Notes: generated by a model not told the origin, from the letters alone. Counted from the stretch's first letter, positions 1 through 8,929 are shown. The stretch: 47,571 bases of DNA from an uncultured Pseudoflavonifractor sp. (GCA_947644625.1 CANRZY010000005.1:1-47571); one strand, 5' to 3'. Made by a program: numbers and translations.

Positions 1-346
<346 letters not shown>

Positions 347-610
347 ATGGTATCTACACATGCCTTACAGCCTGTATAAATCAAATTATTGAAGCTTAAT
401 ACTTAGCTTCAAAGAAATCAATTTCGGAGCCTCTTCCTACAAGCTTTCACTTGCAAAAAGGACTTCCGTCCTCTTCTGGTGTTGTTCTGTCTTCACGTTG
501 TTTAATTTACAAGGTACACACCGCACTGCCGACAGTTGTCGTAAATCCCGGAACTCGTTGTCTCCCAAAGGATTGAACTTGTTTCGGACTAGGCCCCCGT
601 TCGGAGTGCC
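347..610 (-). other. 16S rRNA leader region
   Basis: About 260 bases between the rRNA promoter and mature 16S, transcribed on the minus strand. It has no coding potential. It contains an 8-bp inverted repeat (TTGAAGCT 389-396 with AGCTTCAA 405-412) next to the mature end, plausibly part of the precursor processing stem. A weak 5-bp hairpin (459-463 with 468-472) is followed on the minus strand by a short T run. The stretch GTAAATTAAACAAC is similar to leader sequences common in Firmicutes rRNA operons; an antitermination boxA was not identified with confidence. Confidence 0.75.
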
Positions 611-615
611 TTATT

Positions 616-644
616 AATATACCAAATCACGATCCCAATGTCAA
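616..644 (-). promoter_or_regulatory. Vegetative promoter of the rRNA operon
   Basis: On the minus strand a perfect -35 TTGACA (644-639) is followed after exactly 17 bases by a -10 TATATT (621-616). Its strength and position upstream of 16S fit an rrn promoter. The -35 hexamer includes the TGA stop codon of gerAB (643-641), so the two transcription units abut with no spacer. Confidence 0.9.
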
Positions 645-1753
645 CACTTTTTTTCATTTTCTCTGATACTTTTTTTCTTACCCGGATCTACCGCTACATC
701 TATTTCCTTTTCGGAGCTTTTCCCACAAAATGTAGCTTGCTTTCTTTTCCTCTCCCGGACCCTTATGGTCAAAACGGCAATAGCAGGGAGCAATACGCCC
801 AAAATTAGATTCCCCGGCGGGATCCGGGCCGCCAGCCATGCCCAAGCCCGTCCCAGGCCGGGCAGCATCCCCGCCAGGACGAAGGCCCCGCTTACCGGGA
901 CCCAGCCCAGGGTCGGAAACACCGGAACAAGGCTTTTCCACAAAGTCACGCAGCCCCGTCCCAGCATGCTCAGAAGCAGCAGGTCTCCCAGCGCCAGCGC
1001 CACCAGCAGTCCCGCGTCTCCCCGCCGAAAGACTCCCGGCGTCCGCACTCCCTCCAGCAAATAGAGAAAGGGCTCTCCCATTTGTCCGGCCAGCGCCGGG
1101 CCAAAGGTCCCTATTGTAAGGAACAGAAGCGAGGTCAGCCCCGCGCAGCCCCATAGAGCTCCGGTCCAGCCGCCTTTTCCGCCCGTCTGCGCCGGAAGAC
1201 ACAAAGCATATACGCCATAGCCCGCCAGACTCAGGCAAAGAGCGCCGCTGCCGGGAAGCCCCCACCAGTCCGCCCCCTCCGGCGGCCACAGGTTTTGCCA
1301 CTGTATCCCGCTCAGACCCAACGCCGAAGCGATTCCAAGCGCGGCTGCCGCCGTCAGAAAAAAGATCCGTCCGACCCGTCCGAAACCCTGTTCGCTTTTC
1401 CCGCCCAGCAGCAGACAGACTGCCAGGGCCGAAAAAAGGAAGAACCATCTGGCTCCTTCTCCCTCCGTAACGGTAAGGAGCCTCTCAGAATATCTTCGGG
1501 CGCTGTCGGCAAGCAGGATAAGTCCCCACAAAAAGTAGAGCGTCACCGTGCCCCGTCCCACAAGCCCGCCAAAGGCTTCCTCCAATCCTCCGGTCAGACC
1601 GTTTTCTCCCAGCCGCCTCCATACCGGGGCCAGGCATATTCCCACCGGCAAAGCCAGCGCCGCCCCCAGCCAACTCAAACGTCCCGCCAGCATAATGACC
1701 GGCCCCAGCAGCCCGATCCCCGCCGGGATCAGCGCCGCCATTGTCAGCTCCAT
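641..1753 (-). CDS. gerAB: Spore germination receptor permease subunit (GerAB family)
   Basis: A predicted 370-residue inner-membrane protein with about ten hydrophobic segments, of the amino acid permease-like GerAB/Spore_permease family. In spore formers this subunit binds the germinant in the spore inner membrane. Length matches the family (about 365). I chose ATG at 1753, preceded by GGAAGAG at a suitable distance; an in-frame GTG at 1795, overlapping the gerAC stop by four bases, is an alternative. The tail after the last membrane segment is basic and Lys-rich. It is the last gene of gerAA-gerAC-gerAB; its stop codon lies inside the rRNA promoter -35 box. Family assignment rests on topology and operon context more than on single motifs. 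Confidence 0.88.
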   Translation of the reverse strand: MELTMAALIPAGIGLLGPVIMLAGRLSWLGAALALPVGICLAPVWRRLGENGLTGGLEEAFGGLVGRGTVTLYFLWGLILLADSARRYSERLLTVTEGEGARWFFLFSALAVCLLLGGKSEQGFGRVGRIFFLTAAAALGIASALGLSGIQWQNLWPPEGADWWGLPGSGALCLSLAGYGVYALCLPAQTGGKGGWTGALWGCAGLTSLLFLTIGTFGPALAGQMGEPFLYLLEGVRTPGVFRRGDAGLLVALALGDLLLLSMLGRGCVTLWKSLVPVFPTLGWVPVSGAFVLAGMLPGLGRAWAWLAARIPPGNLILGVLLPAIAVLTIRVRERKRKQATFCGKSSEKEIDVAVDPGKKKSIRENEKKC

Positions 1754-1791
1754 TCGTTCTCTTCCGGAACAGAGTCCTCTTTTATCCTTTT

Positions 1792-2721
1792 TCACGGCTT
1801 CACCAGCTTTCCCGTTACCTCCACCCGCAGTCCCTCTACCGGATATCCCTTTAGCCATGGCCAATCCTCCGGCCGAAGAGCTCCCTGTTCCCGGTCCAGC
1901 CCCCAGCAGTCCCACCCAGGCTCCAGCGCCTTTTCAATGGCAGCCCTTCCCCAGGCCGCCAGATCCTCTTCCTTGGGATCCCCCTCCGCCTTTCGTCCGG
2001 TCAGGGTGCAATAGACCGTTCCGTCCGCCGTCCAGGTCCGGACCGCCGTCAACTCCGCCGCCCCGCCGGGAAGGGTCACCACCCGTTCCTCCCCTTTTCC
2101 CGCCAACAGCTCCGCCCCCACAGCAGCCTCTTCCTCAAAATATCCTTCCAGCCCCCCCGGCCCCAGCACCGCCCAGCCGGCCGGAGTCAACGCCCCCTCT
2201 TCCAAAGCCAGCGCGGGGACCAGCGCATATTCGCCCTCCGCTAGCCTGGGCAGCACCCAGCCGGCAGTCTTGCTCCGGGGATCCCTTCCCCCAGTCTCCC
2301 CCGCCACCCTTTCCGCCGAAGCGGCAAGGGCCTCTCCTGCACGGCCTTTTACAATATATAATAAGGTATCCAACCGTAGCTCCCGGTCCGTCATTACAAA
2401 ATCCAGGAGCTGACCCAGATCCTGCCCTTCTCCCACCAGCAGCTGCTCCACCTGTCCCAGATAGACCCGCCGGGCCGACCCGCCCCGCAACGCCCGGCAT
2501 GCCTGAGCCAGACTCCCGCCTTTTCCGGTCAGCACCTCCGCCTTTTCATCCTCCGAGACCTGGACCCCGGTCACGGCGGTCACGGTAGTCTCCTCTCCTC
2601 CGTCCACAGCCAGGGCGGAGATCAGCTTTCTCTCCTCCAGCCCCCGGCTTTGAGGCAGGATCCCCGCCCCCTTTGCCGCCAGCAGCGCCGCCAAAATCAG
2701 GACCCACTTTTTTCCATGCAT
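1792..2721 (-). CDS. gerAC: Spore germination receptor subunit (GerAC family), no lipobox cysteine
   Basis: 309-residue protein with an N-terminal hydrophobic segment (about residues 5-20), followed by the GerAC-type start of the mature region (LEERKLISALAVD, compare the family's R-x-E-hydrophobic pattern). GerAC proteins are normally lipoproteins exposed on the outside of the spore inner membrane. Here no cysteine follows the hydrophobic segment, so lipid attachment is not predicted. It is also shorter than usual (family about 370-400). Start ATG 2721 has a G-rich ribosome site just upstream, and the gene begins 44 bases after gerAA. It sits between gerAA and gerAB, the order A-C-B. Confidence 0.85.
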   Translation of the reverse strand: MHGKKWVLILAALLAAKGAGILPQSRGLEERKLISALAVDGGEETTVTAVTGVQVSEDEKAEVLTGKGGSLAQACRALRGGSARRVYLGQVEQLLVGEGQDLGQLLDFVMTDRELRLDTLLYIVKGRAGEALAASAERVAGETGGRDPRSKTAGWVLPRLAEGEYALVPALALEEGALTPAGWAVLGPGGLEGYFEEEAAVGAELLAGKGEERVVTLPGGAAELTAVRTWTADGTVYCTLTGRKAEGDPKEEDLAAWGRAAIEKALEPGWDCWGLDREQGALRPEDWPWLKGYPVEGLRVEVTGKLVKP

Positions 2722-2765
2722 AACCTTGCCCCCTGTTTTTCCTTCGGGAAGGCCCAAGCCCCTCC

Positions 2766-4268
2766 CTAACGTTGCTTTCTTCGATTCTCCGTATTCAGAT
2801 AGCCGGGGCGCAGCTTATCCGACCACAGGGGCTGCCGCAGGATAGACGCCCCACCGCCGGTGGGCAACGGGGTGAGATAGGCCGTCCCGAAGCTTTCCAG
2901 CTCCGCCAAGTGCCCCACCAAAAGGACCGTCCCCAGTACCACCCCAAAAAGCCCCGTCGTTCCCCCCAGCACCGACAGCAAAAACCTCCACAGCCGCAAT
3001 GCGGCGGCCAGATCCTGGGAGGGCATGGTATACCCGGCGATCCCCGCTGTAGCCACCACCACCAGCACCGCCGGAGAAATAAGCCGGGCCTCCACCGCCG
3101 CCGAGCCCACCACCAGTCCCCCCAAAATAGACACCGTCTGTCCGATGGACTGGGGCAACCGAAGTCCCGCTTCCTGCAAGACCTCAAAGGCCAGCAGCAG
3201 CAAAAGGGTCTCAAACAGTGCGGAAAACGGCACGTTTCTTCGGGCCGCCAAAATACTGAGGGCCAGCCGGGCCGGGATCATCTCCGGATGAAAGTTCACC
3301 ATAGCCACATAGAGCCCCGGCAGATAAAGGGTCACCAGCAGGCAGGCCCACCGCAGCACGGTAAGGGAGGAGGCCACCAGCCAATTTTCTGAGCGGTCCT
3401 GGGGGGAGCGGATAAAGTCCCCCAGCACTCCCGGCGCCAGATACCCCAACGGGATCCCCTCGATCAGGATGCCCACCCGCCCCTGGCAAAGGCCGTAGCA
3501 AAAACGGTCGGGCCGCTCGGTATACTGGACCAGAGGAAAGGCCGTATCCTGTTCATCCACGATATATTCCTCCAGGTTTCCCGTGGCCAACAGGGCGTCA
3601 ATATCAATATTCTCCACCCGCTTTTCCAGCTCCGCTACCGTCTGGGGATCGGCGATCCCCTCCACCCACAAAATATCCACCGGGGTAAGGGACTGCCTAC
3701 CCACGATCTGTTCCCGGATGCGCAGCTCAGGAGCCTTTAAATGCCGCCGGGTAAGGGAGGTGTTGGTCCGCAAATTTTCCACGAAGGAATCCCGGGGCCC
3801 CTTTACCGAAATCTCATTTTCCGGGTCCCCGATCCCCCGCTTTTCCTCCGTCCCCGTGTTAAAGGAAAGGGCCCGTTCCTTCCCCGGAAAGAGCAGCAGG
3901 CAATTCCCGTCGATCAGGTCCATGGCCGCCTGGTCCAGGGTGGTCCGTTCGGTGACCGAAAGGCTGTAAAGGGCCCCGGCGCGCATTTTCTCCCAGGCTA
4001 CCGCCTCCCCCAGCGTTCCCAAGGTCTTATCCTGGGCCAGGGGCCGAAGTACATAATCGCTGACCCGCTCCATCCGCACCATTCCGGCAAGAAAGATCAG
4101 CTCACACCGCAGCGCCTCGTTCCCCCCCACCGATATACTCCTGCGGTTATAATCCACACACCCCTCAAAGACCCGCGCCAGCTCCTCCGGGGTAAGCCTT
4201 CCCTCCAGCCTGGGCTCCCTCCGGGGATGGGGCGGGTCGGAGACCTGTCCGCGTCCAAAAATACCCAT
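2766..4268 (-). CDS. gerAA: Spore germination receptor subunit (GerAA family)
   Basis: 500-residue protein of the GerA family (A subunit of nutrient germinant receptors). A soluble N-terminal half (about residues 1-285) contains the family segments around VKGPRDSFVENLRTN (about 155-170) and LWVEGIADP. The C-terminal half carries several membrane segments, including NFHPEMIP and the Pro-Gln-x-Ile-Gly motif (PQSIGQTVSILGGLVVG, about 375-391). The start at 4268 has an excellent AGGAGGG ribosome site seven bases upstream. It is the first gene of the operon; no obvious forespore sigma-G promoter could be assigned in the 215 bases upstream. Confidence 0.95.
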   Translation of the reverse strand: MGIFGRGQVSDPPHPRREPRLEGRLTPEELARVFEGCVDYNRRSISVGGNEALRCELIFLAGMVRMERVSDYVLRPLAQDKTLGTLGEAVAWEKMRAGALYSLSVTERTTLDQAAMDLIDGNCLLLFPGKERALSFNTGTEEKRGIGDPENEISVKGPRDSFVENLRTNTSLTRRHLKAPELRIREQIVGRQSLTPVDILWVEGIADPQTVAELEKRVENIDIDALLATGNLEEYIVDEQDTAFPLVQYTERPDRFCYGLCQGRVGILIEGIPLGYLAPGVLGDFIRSPQDRSENWLVASSLTVLRWACLLVTLYLPGLYVAMVNFHPEMIPARLALSILAARRNVPFSALFETLLLLLAFEVLQEAGLRLPQSIGQTVSILGGLVVGSAAVEARLISPAVLVVVATAGIAGYTMPSQDLAAALRLWRFLLSVLGGTTGLFGVVLGTVLLVGHLAELESFGTAYLTPLPTGGGASILRQPLWSDKLRPGYLNTENRRKQR

Positions 4269-4328
4269 ATGGTCCCTCCTGTTCCCTTCCAGTGTCCCCC
4301 CCTGCGGAAAATTTTATACGATATCGGG

Positions 4329-4357
4329 TTGCGCCCCGGCCCCGGAATGGGTATAAT
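4329..4357 (+). promoter_or_regulatory. Predicted promoter upstream of the F420-ligase-like gene
   Basis: -35 TTGCGC (4329-4334), 17-base spacer, consensus -10 TATAAT (4352-4357). It would give a leader of about 120 bases before the ATG at 4484. The leader contains the GC-rich imperfect hairpin at 4422-4450 followed by a T run. Confidence 0.6.
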
Positions 4358-4421
4358 AGCCGCAGAGCAACTATCATTTGCAATCGTTATACTGCTCCGC
4401 CTTTATGGCACAAAAAAATGT

Positions 4422-4450
4422 AGGGACCACCGTCCCCGGCGGTCCGCGTT
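4422..4450 (-). repeat. GC-rich palindrome of the CCCTACA family (copy A)
   Basis: Plus-strand arms GGACCACCG and CGGCGGTCC flank TCCCC; one mismatch. Read on the minus strand it ends in GGTCCCTACA, the signature shared with copies at 16968, 34049, 37620 and 42954. On the plus strand the hairpin is followed by GCGTTTTT, so it could also work as a weak terminator or attenuator in the leader of the gene at 4484. Confidence 0.6.
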
Positions 4451-4483
4451 TTTCCACACCCGAATTAAGAAAGGGGTCCGCCC

Positions 4484-5188
4484 ATGGACTTTTACGCCAA
4501 CGAAGGAAAAAATATTATTATCGAAGCAGGGGGCAAAAAATATGCCCGCCACGCTATTACCACCCATTTTGTCCAGGTGGGGGAAAGCTATCTGGAGCTG
4601 ATCCGGAAATATGTCCTGCCGGTCTATCAACCGGGGGATATCCTCTCCTCCAGCGAAAAGGTCATCGCCCTGTGCCAGGGCCGCATCGTCACCGAGGACG
4701 AATGTAAGCCCGGCTTCTGGGCCAAGCTCCTTTCCCGCTTTGTCCATCAGACTTCCGCCGGCCCCGGTATGGGACTGCCTGTCAAAATGCAGTTTGCCAT
4801 TAATGTCTGCGGCCTGGGAAAGGTCCTGTGGGCCGCCATTTGCGCCGGGTTTGGCAAGCTTGTCGGCAAGCGCGGCGTTTTCTATGATATGCTGGGCGCC
4901 GAGGTCTCCGGCCTGGACGGCTTTTATGGGGAGGAGATCCCGGAATATGAGCACATGGGCGTCCGGGTGCCCAAGGACCCGGACAGGGTCTGCAACGAGG
5001 TCTTTGAAAAAACAGGAGTCGTTATGATGATCGTAGACGCCAACGATCTGAATGTAGAGCTGCTAGGTAAGGGCCAACAGCTACAAGGCCGAAGCGACAA
5101 GGAGCTGCTGGATCTGATCCGGGACAACCCGGCAGGCCAGGACCGGCAGCTTACCCCCTTCGTGCTGATCCGGGAAATAGCAGAATAG
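4484..5188 (+). CDS. Coenzyme F420-0:L-glutamate ligase-like (F420_ligase domain) protein
   Basis: 234-residue protein resembling the CofE/F420_ligase domain family: N-terminal region with PVYQPGDILSSSEKVIALCQGR (the family's segment around residues 48-68), then DANDLNVELLGK (about 188-199) as in the metal and GTP-binding part of CofE. In methanogens and actinobacteria such enzymes add glutamates to F420-0; many Clostridia carry a homologue without making F420, and its substrate there is unknown. No other F420 gene is in this window. The ribosome site AAGGGG precedes ATG 4484. A strong terminator follows directly, so it is probably monocistronic. Confident about the family, not about function. 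Confidence 0.8.
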   Translation: MDFYANEGKNIIIEAGGKKYARHAITTHFVQVGESYLELIRKYVLPVYQPGDILSSSEKVIALCQGRIVTEDECKPGFWAKLLSRFVHQTSAGPGMGLPVKMQFAINVCGLGKVLWAAICAGFGKLVGKRGVFYDMLGAEVSGLDGFYGEEIPEYEHMGVRVPKDPDRVCNEVFEKTGVVMMIVDANDLNVELLGKGQQLQGRSDKELLDLIRDNPAGQDRQLTPFVLIREIAE

Positions 5189-5193
5189 CAAAG

Positions 5194-5232
5194 GGGCGGC
5201 GCTATGCTTTATGCATAGCGCCGCCCTTGTTT
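5194..5232 (+). terminator. Rho-independent terminator after the F420-ligase-like gene
   Basis: A perfect 14-bp stem (5194-5207 with 5213-5226), five-base loop, followed by TTGTTTTT. It lies between convergent genes (4484-5188 plus, 5233-7824 minus). On the minus strand the distal side has no T run, so it mainly serves the plus-strand gene. Confidence 0.9.
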
Positions 5233-7824
5233 TTACGCTTTTCCCTTTTTCCTTCTCCACCCCTTTTCCAGCTCGCATACCGCCACCGGAGCAGCCGCCA
5301 GCAAAAGGACCACCGCCCACTCCGCCGGATGAAGGGGCACGGTCTGGAAGATCCGCTGAAGGGGCGGCAGGCACAAAACTGCCAGCTGCATTCCAAGCCC
5401 CACCAGGAAGGCTTTGTTCATGGCCGGGTTGCTGAACACCCCGATATGGAGGAGGGAATGCTCCTCGCTCCTTACGTCAAAGGCGTGAAAAAGCTGGCAC
5501 AGAGTCAGGGTGGCAAAGGCCATGGTATTGGCCGCCTGATAGGCCTCCCCCGGATCGGACAGCACATATTCCCCAAGGAAATAGGCCCCCAGGGTGAGTA
5601 ACCCCACCATGGCCCCCTGCCAGAGAAGCCGGAGGGAGAATTTCCGGGTAAAAAGGCTCTCCCGCGCGTCCCGGGGCGGCTCCGCCATGACCCCCTCCTC
5701 CACCGGCTCCACCCCCAGAGCCAGGGCCGGGAGGGAGTCGGTGACCAGATTCAGCCACAAAAGCTGTACCGGCAAAAGGGGCATCTGGTGAAAATTCAAT
5801 ACGGTGGCAAGGAAAATGGTTAAAATCTCCCCAATATTGCAGGAAAGCAGGTAATGGATAGCCTTACGGATGTTGGAATAGATCCCCCGGCCCTCCGCCA
5901 CCGCCGAAACAATGGTGGCAAAGTTATCGTCCGTAAGGATCATATGGGCCGCCCCTTTGGCCACATCGGTTCCCGTAATCCCCATGGCGCAGCCGATATG
6001 GGCCGCCTTCAAGGCGGGGGCGTCGTTGACCCCATCCCCCGTCATGGCCACGATCTTTCCCTTTTTTTGCCAGGCGTTGACGATCCGGGTCTTGTGCTCA
6101 GGAGACACCCTGGCATAGACGGAGAATTTTTCCACATCCTGGTCCAGCAGTTCCTGGGGCATAAAGTCCAGTTCTGCTCCCGTAACGGCAAGATCCCCCT
6201 CCCGGCAAATCCCCAGTTCCTTGGCCACCGCCACGGCGGTGAGCCTATGGTCCCCGGTAATCATTACCGGGCGGATCCCCGCCCTCCGGCACTGCTCCAC
6301 CGCCTGTTTTACCTCAGGCCGGGGGGGATCCATCATCCCCATCAATCCCAGAAAGACAAGCTCTTTTTCCAAGCTTCCCGCCGTCATTGTTCCCGGCAGC
6401 TTTTCTATGTACCGCTCCGCCACCCCAAGCACCCGAAGGGCCTGAAGAGCCATTTCATCGTTTGCCTCCAAAGCCTCTTTCCTTTGAGTTTCGGTAAGCA
6501 GACACCGGGCGATCAGCAGATCGGGAGCCCCCTTAACGCATACCCGATAGCCTCCTGATGGCAGAGCATGGACGGTGGTCATTAGCTTCCGCTCCGAGTC
6601 AAAGGGGATCTCTCCTCTCCGGGGAGTCTCCCGCTCCAGAGCACGCTTGGAAAGACCCTCCTCCAGAGCCGCATCCACCAAAGCCGCCTCCGTGGGGTCT
6701 CCTACGCTTTTTCCCTCCGTCTCCACCGCATCATTGCACAATGCCGCCGCGCTCAAAAGTGCCCTCCGGTCTCCCCCCGCCGGAAGCCATACCTGCCGGA
6801 CAGTCATTTTGTTCTGGGTCAGGGTCCCCGTCTTATCTGAACAGATCACCCCGGCGCAGCCCAGCGTCTCCACGGCGGGAAGCTTTTTTACGATAGCGCC
6901 CCGCTTTGCCAGCCTCTGGACCCCCAGGGCCAGTACAATGGTAACAATGGCGGGCAATCCTTCGGGAATGGCAGCTACCGCCAAGGAGACGGCAGTCATA
7001 AACATATCCAGCATCCCCCGGCCCTGAAGAAGTCCCACGCCGAACATGACGGCGCACACGCACAGACAGAGAAAGGACAGGGTCTTGGAGATCTCCCCCA
7101 TCCGTCTTTGCAGAGGGGTGGTGCTCTCCTCCTGCTCCAAAAGAAGCCCCGCCACCTTGCCCACCTCGCTGTCCATCCCGGTGGCGGTAACCACCGCCGT
7201 TCCCCGGCCTGCGGTAATAACGGTGGAGCCAATGACCATATTGGTCCGGTCTCCCAGCGCCGTTACCTCCGGCAGCGCCTCCCCGGCGGATTTCTCTACC
7301 GGCACCGATTCCCCCGTCATGGCGCTTTCATCCGCCTTCAGTCCCGCCGTCTCCAGAAGCCTCGCGTCGGCAGGCGCCAAATCCCCCGCCTCCAGGCGAA
7401 TGAGGTCGCCGGGAACCACCAGAGCGGATTCCACCCTCCTCTCCTTGCCGTCCCGCACCACCCGCGCCTGGGGAGCGGACATCTTTCGCAAAGCCTCCAG
7501 GGCCTTTTGGGCGCTGTTTTCCTGGGAAATGGAGATTACGGCGTTGACCACAACGATCAGCAGGATAATGACGCTGTCCAGCCAGTCCTCTCCCCCGCTG
7601 GACCATAGGGACAGGGCGGCCGCCGCCAACAGCACCAGGATCATGGGATCCTTTAGCTGGTCAAGCAGCCGCAAAAACATACTCCGGGGGGGCTTCCCCT
7701 CCAATCGGTTTGGTCCATACTTTCCCAGCCGCCGCCGGGCCTCCTCTTCCGTCAGCCCCTGACGGCGGTCCGTTCCCAGCTCTCCCAGGGTCTCCGTCAG
7801 GCTTTTGTTGTGCCATGCGATCAT
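5233..7824 (-). CDS. Calcium-type P-type ATPase (P2A, SERCA/PMCA-like)
   Basis: 863-residue membrane pump that couples ATP hydrolysis to cation export, probably Ca2+. Visible features: actuator TGES (residues 170-173), TM4 ion-binding IPEGLPA (about 286-292), phosphorylation site DKTGTLT with aspartate 330, hinge TGDGVNDAPALK, and TM6 NLVTDSLPA, which carries the Asn and Asp used for calcium in SERCA. N-terminal cation ATPase domain and a full C-terminal membrane bundle are present, so it looks intact. ATG 7824 has AAGGGACGG upstream. Ion specificity is inferred from TM4/TM6; Mn2+ is possible. It stands alone or is the last gene after the regulators at 7879-8929. Confidence 0.93.
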   Translation of the reverse strand: MIAWHNKSLTETLGELGTDRRQGLTEEEARRRLGKYGPNRLEGKPPRSMFLRLLDQLKDPMILVLLAAAALSLWSSGGEDWLDSVIILLIVVVNAVISISQENSAQKALEALRKMSAPQARVVRDGKERRVESALVVPGDLIRLEAGDLAPADARLLETAGLKADESAMTGESVPVEKSAGEALPEVTALGDRTNMVIGSTVITAGRGTAVVTATGMDSEVGKVAGLLLEQEESTTPLQRRMGEISKTLSFLCLCVCAVMFGVGLLQGRGMLDMFMTAVSLAVAAIPEGLPAIVTIVLALGVQRLAKRGAIVKKLPAVETLGCAGVICSDKTGTLTQNKMTVRQVWLPAGGDRRALLSAAALCNDAVETEGKSVGDPTEAALVDAALEEGLSKRALERETPRRGEIPFDSERKLMTTVHALPSGGYRVCVKGAPDLLIARCLLTETQRKEALEANDEMALQALRVLGVAERYIEKLPGTMTAGSLEKELVFLGLMGMMDPPRPEVKQAVEQCRRAGIRPVMITGDHRLTAVAVAKELGICREGDLAVTGAELDFMPQELLDQDVEKFSVYARVSPEHKTRIVNAWQKKGKIVAMTGDGVNDAPALKAAHIGCAMGITGTDVAKGAAHMILTDDNFATIVSAVAEGRGIYSNIRKAIHYLLSCNIGEILTIFLATVLNFHQMPLLPVQLLWLNLVTDSLPALALGVEPVEEGVMAEPPRDARESLFTRKFSLRLLWQGAMVGLLTLGAYFLGEYVLSDPGEAYQAANTMAFATLTLCQLFHAFDVRSEEHSLLHIGVFSNPAMNKAFLVGLGMQLAVLCLPPLQRIFQTVPLHPAEWAVVLLLAAAPVAVCELEKGWRRKKGKA

Positions 7825-7878
7825 AGGCTTCCGTCCCTTCTTTCAAGTAAACCTATGATAGCCGTCGGGCCTGTCCGA

Positions 7879-8577
7879 TTACAAGGGAATCCTGGCGGCT
7901 TGGGAAAGCAGGTCCAAAAATTCCCGCGCCGTCAGGCTGGGCTCCTCCGCTTTCTTTCCGGTCAGCCTGTAATAGAACGGCGTTCCCCCTTTGTGGAGAT
8001 CCTTAGCCAGGCGCTCCACATTTTTCGCCACGCACCCCGGCCCCGTCCCTTGCCGGGACGCCACTTCAATATAAGCCTCCTTTAAAAGAGCGCACTTTTT
8101 CTCCCCCAACAGGGCGGCACACTCCACCGCCTGCGAAAACCCCTTGTGGCTTTCCTTGGCCCCCATCTCCAAAAGCAGGTCCCGGCAGACCCTTTTCAGT
8201 CCGCCTCCATGCAGTCGGATCAACTCAAAAAGCTCCTCCCAGTGCACAGGCTTTTGCAGGATAAGGTCAACTCCAAGGGAAAACACAGTCTCCTGGATCC
8301 GTTTCAGATCCATCCCGGTTATCGCGATGACCTTTGCCGTTCCTCCCCAGCTTCGGTATCGGCGCAAAAGCTCCACTCCGCTGATTCCCGGCAGGATCAG
8401 ATCCAGCAGGATCACATCCGGCTCCCAGGACCAGGCCAACTCCAGCCCCTTTTCCCCATCCTCTGCCCAGACGGCCTCTATCCCACTCTGGCTTTCCAGA
8501 CACCGAAGGCTGAGACTTCCCAGTAAAAGTTCGTCCTCCACCAGCAGCACCCGGAGCGCTCTTTCCTTACTTTTCAC
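7879..8577 (-). CDS. Spo0A-like response regulator (receiver plus Spo0A_C-type domain)
   Basis: 232 residues. Residues 8-115 form a receiver domain: acidic pocket VEDE (13-16), phosphoacceptor Asp59 in LLDLILPG, switch Thr in AITGMD, Lys in QKP (about 109). Residues about 128-205 resemble the C-terminal DNA-binding domain of Spo0A: helix with LLLEMGA, the K-G-F pair (Spo0A has KGY), then a helix-turn-helix ending in VAKNVERLAKD. Spo0A is the phosphorelay-controlled master regulator of sporulation; the DNA-reading helix here is divergent, so a paralogue with its own targets is likelier than Spo0A itself. Start GTG 8577 overlaps the XRE gene by 11 bases, suggesting translational coupling. Confidence 0.75.
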   Translation of the reverse strand: MKSKERALRVLLVEDELLLGSLSLRCLESQSGIEAVWAEDGEKGLELAWSWEPDVILLDLILPGISGVELLRRYRSWGGTAKVIAITGMDLKRIQETVFSLGVDLILQKPVHWEELFELIRLHGGGLKRVCRDLLLEMGAKESHKGFSQAVECAALLGEKKCALLKEAYIEVASRQGTGPGCVAKNVERLAKDLHKGGTPFYYRLTGKKAEEPSLTAREFLDLLSQAARIPL

Positions 8578-8929
8578 CTTCCGGCCGAAGAACTTCCAGC
8601 ACTCCCTGAAGTCCCAAAACCACCCGAGCGAGCAGATCCCGCTCGATGGGGTTCATCTCCCCCAGAAATTCCGCCGCCAACGCCGTCATGTCCTCCAGTC
8701 CCTCCCTTCCAAACAGCAGATAGTCGCTGGATACCCGCAAAGCCTTTGCCAACTTTCCAAATTTTATCATGGTCATGCTCTGCTCCCCTTTTTCCACCTG
8801 TGAAAGGAACTGTACAGAGGTCTCGGCCGCCTCTGCCAGTTGTTCCAGAGTCATTTGCCGTCCCTGTCTGGCCAGCCTGACCCTCTTTCCCACCTTTATA
8901 ATTTCCGGGTCTCTTTCCTTCTTTGCCAT
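8567..8929 (-). CDS. XRE-family helix-turn-helix regulator
   Basis: 120 residues. A Cro/CI-type helix-turn-helix covers residues about 11-68 (TLEQLAEAAETSVQFLSQVEKGEQSM pattern, with the typical S-x-x-x-x-E-K-G turn). The C-terminal 50 residues are acidic and helical with no recognised domain. AGGAGGCGCC precedes ATG 8929. Its 3' end overlaps the Spo0A-like gene, so the two probably form one regulatory unit. The target is unknown; autoregulation is plausible but no operator was recognised in the AT-rich upstream 8930-9030. Confidence 0.88.
   Translation of the reverse strand: MAKKERDPEIIKVGKRVRLARQGRQMTLEQLAEAAETSVQFLSQVEKGEQSMTMIKFGKLAKALRVSSDYLLFGREGLEDMTALAAEFLGEMNPIERDLLARVVLGLQGVLEVLRPEGEK

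Noticed and set aside
1548-2588. Long plus-strand frame across gerAC
   Set aside because: Pro/Ser/Arg-rich composition typical of a shadow frame in GC-rich DNA; the minus-strand gerAC and gerAB explain the region.
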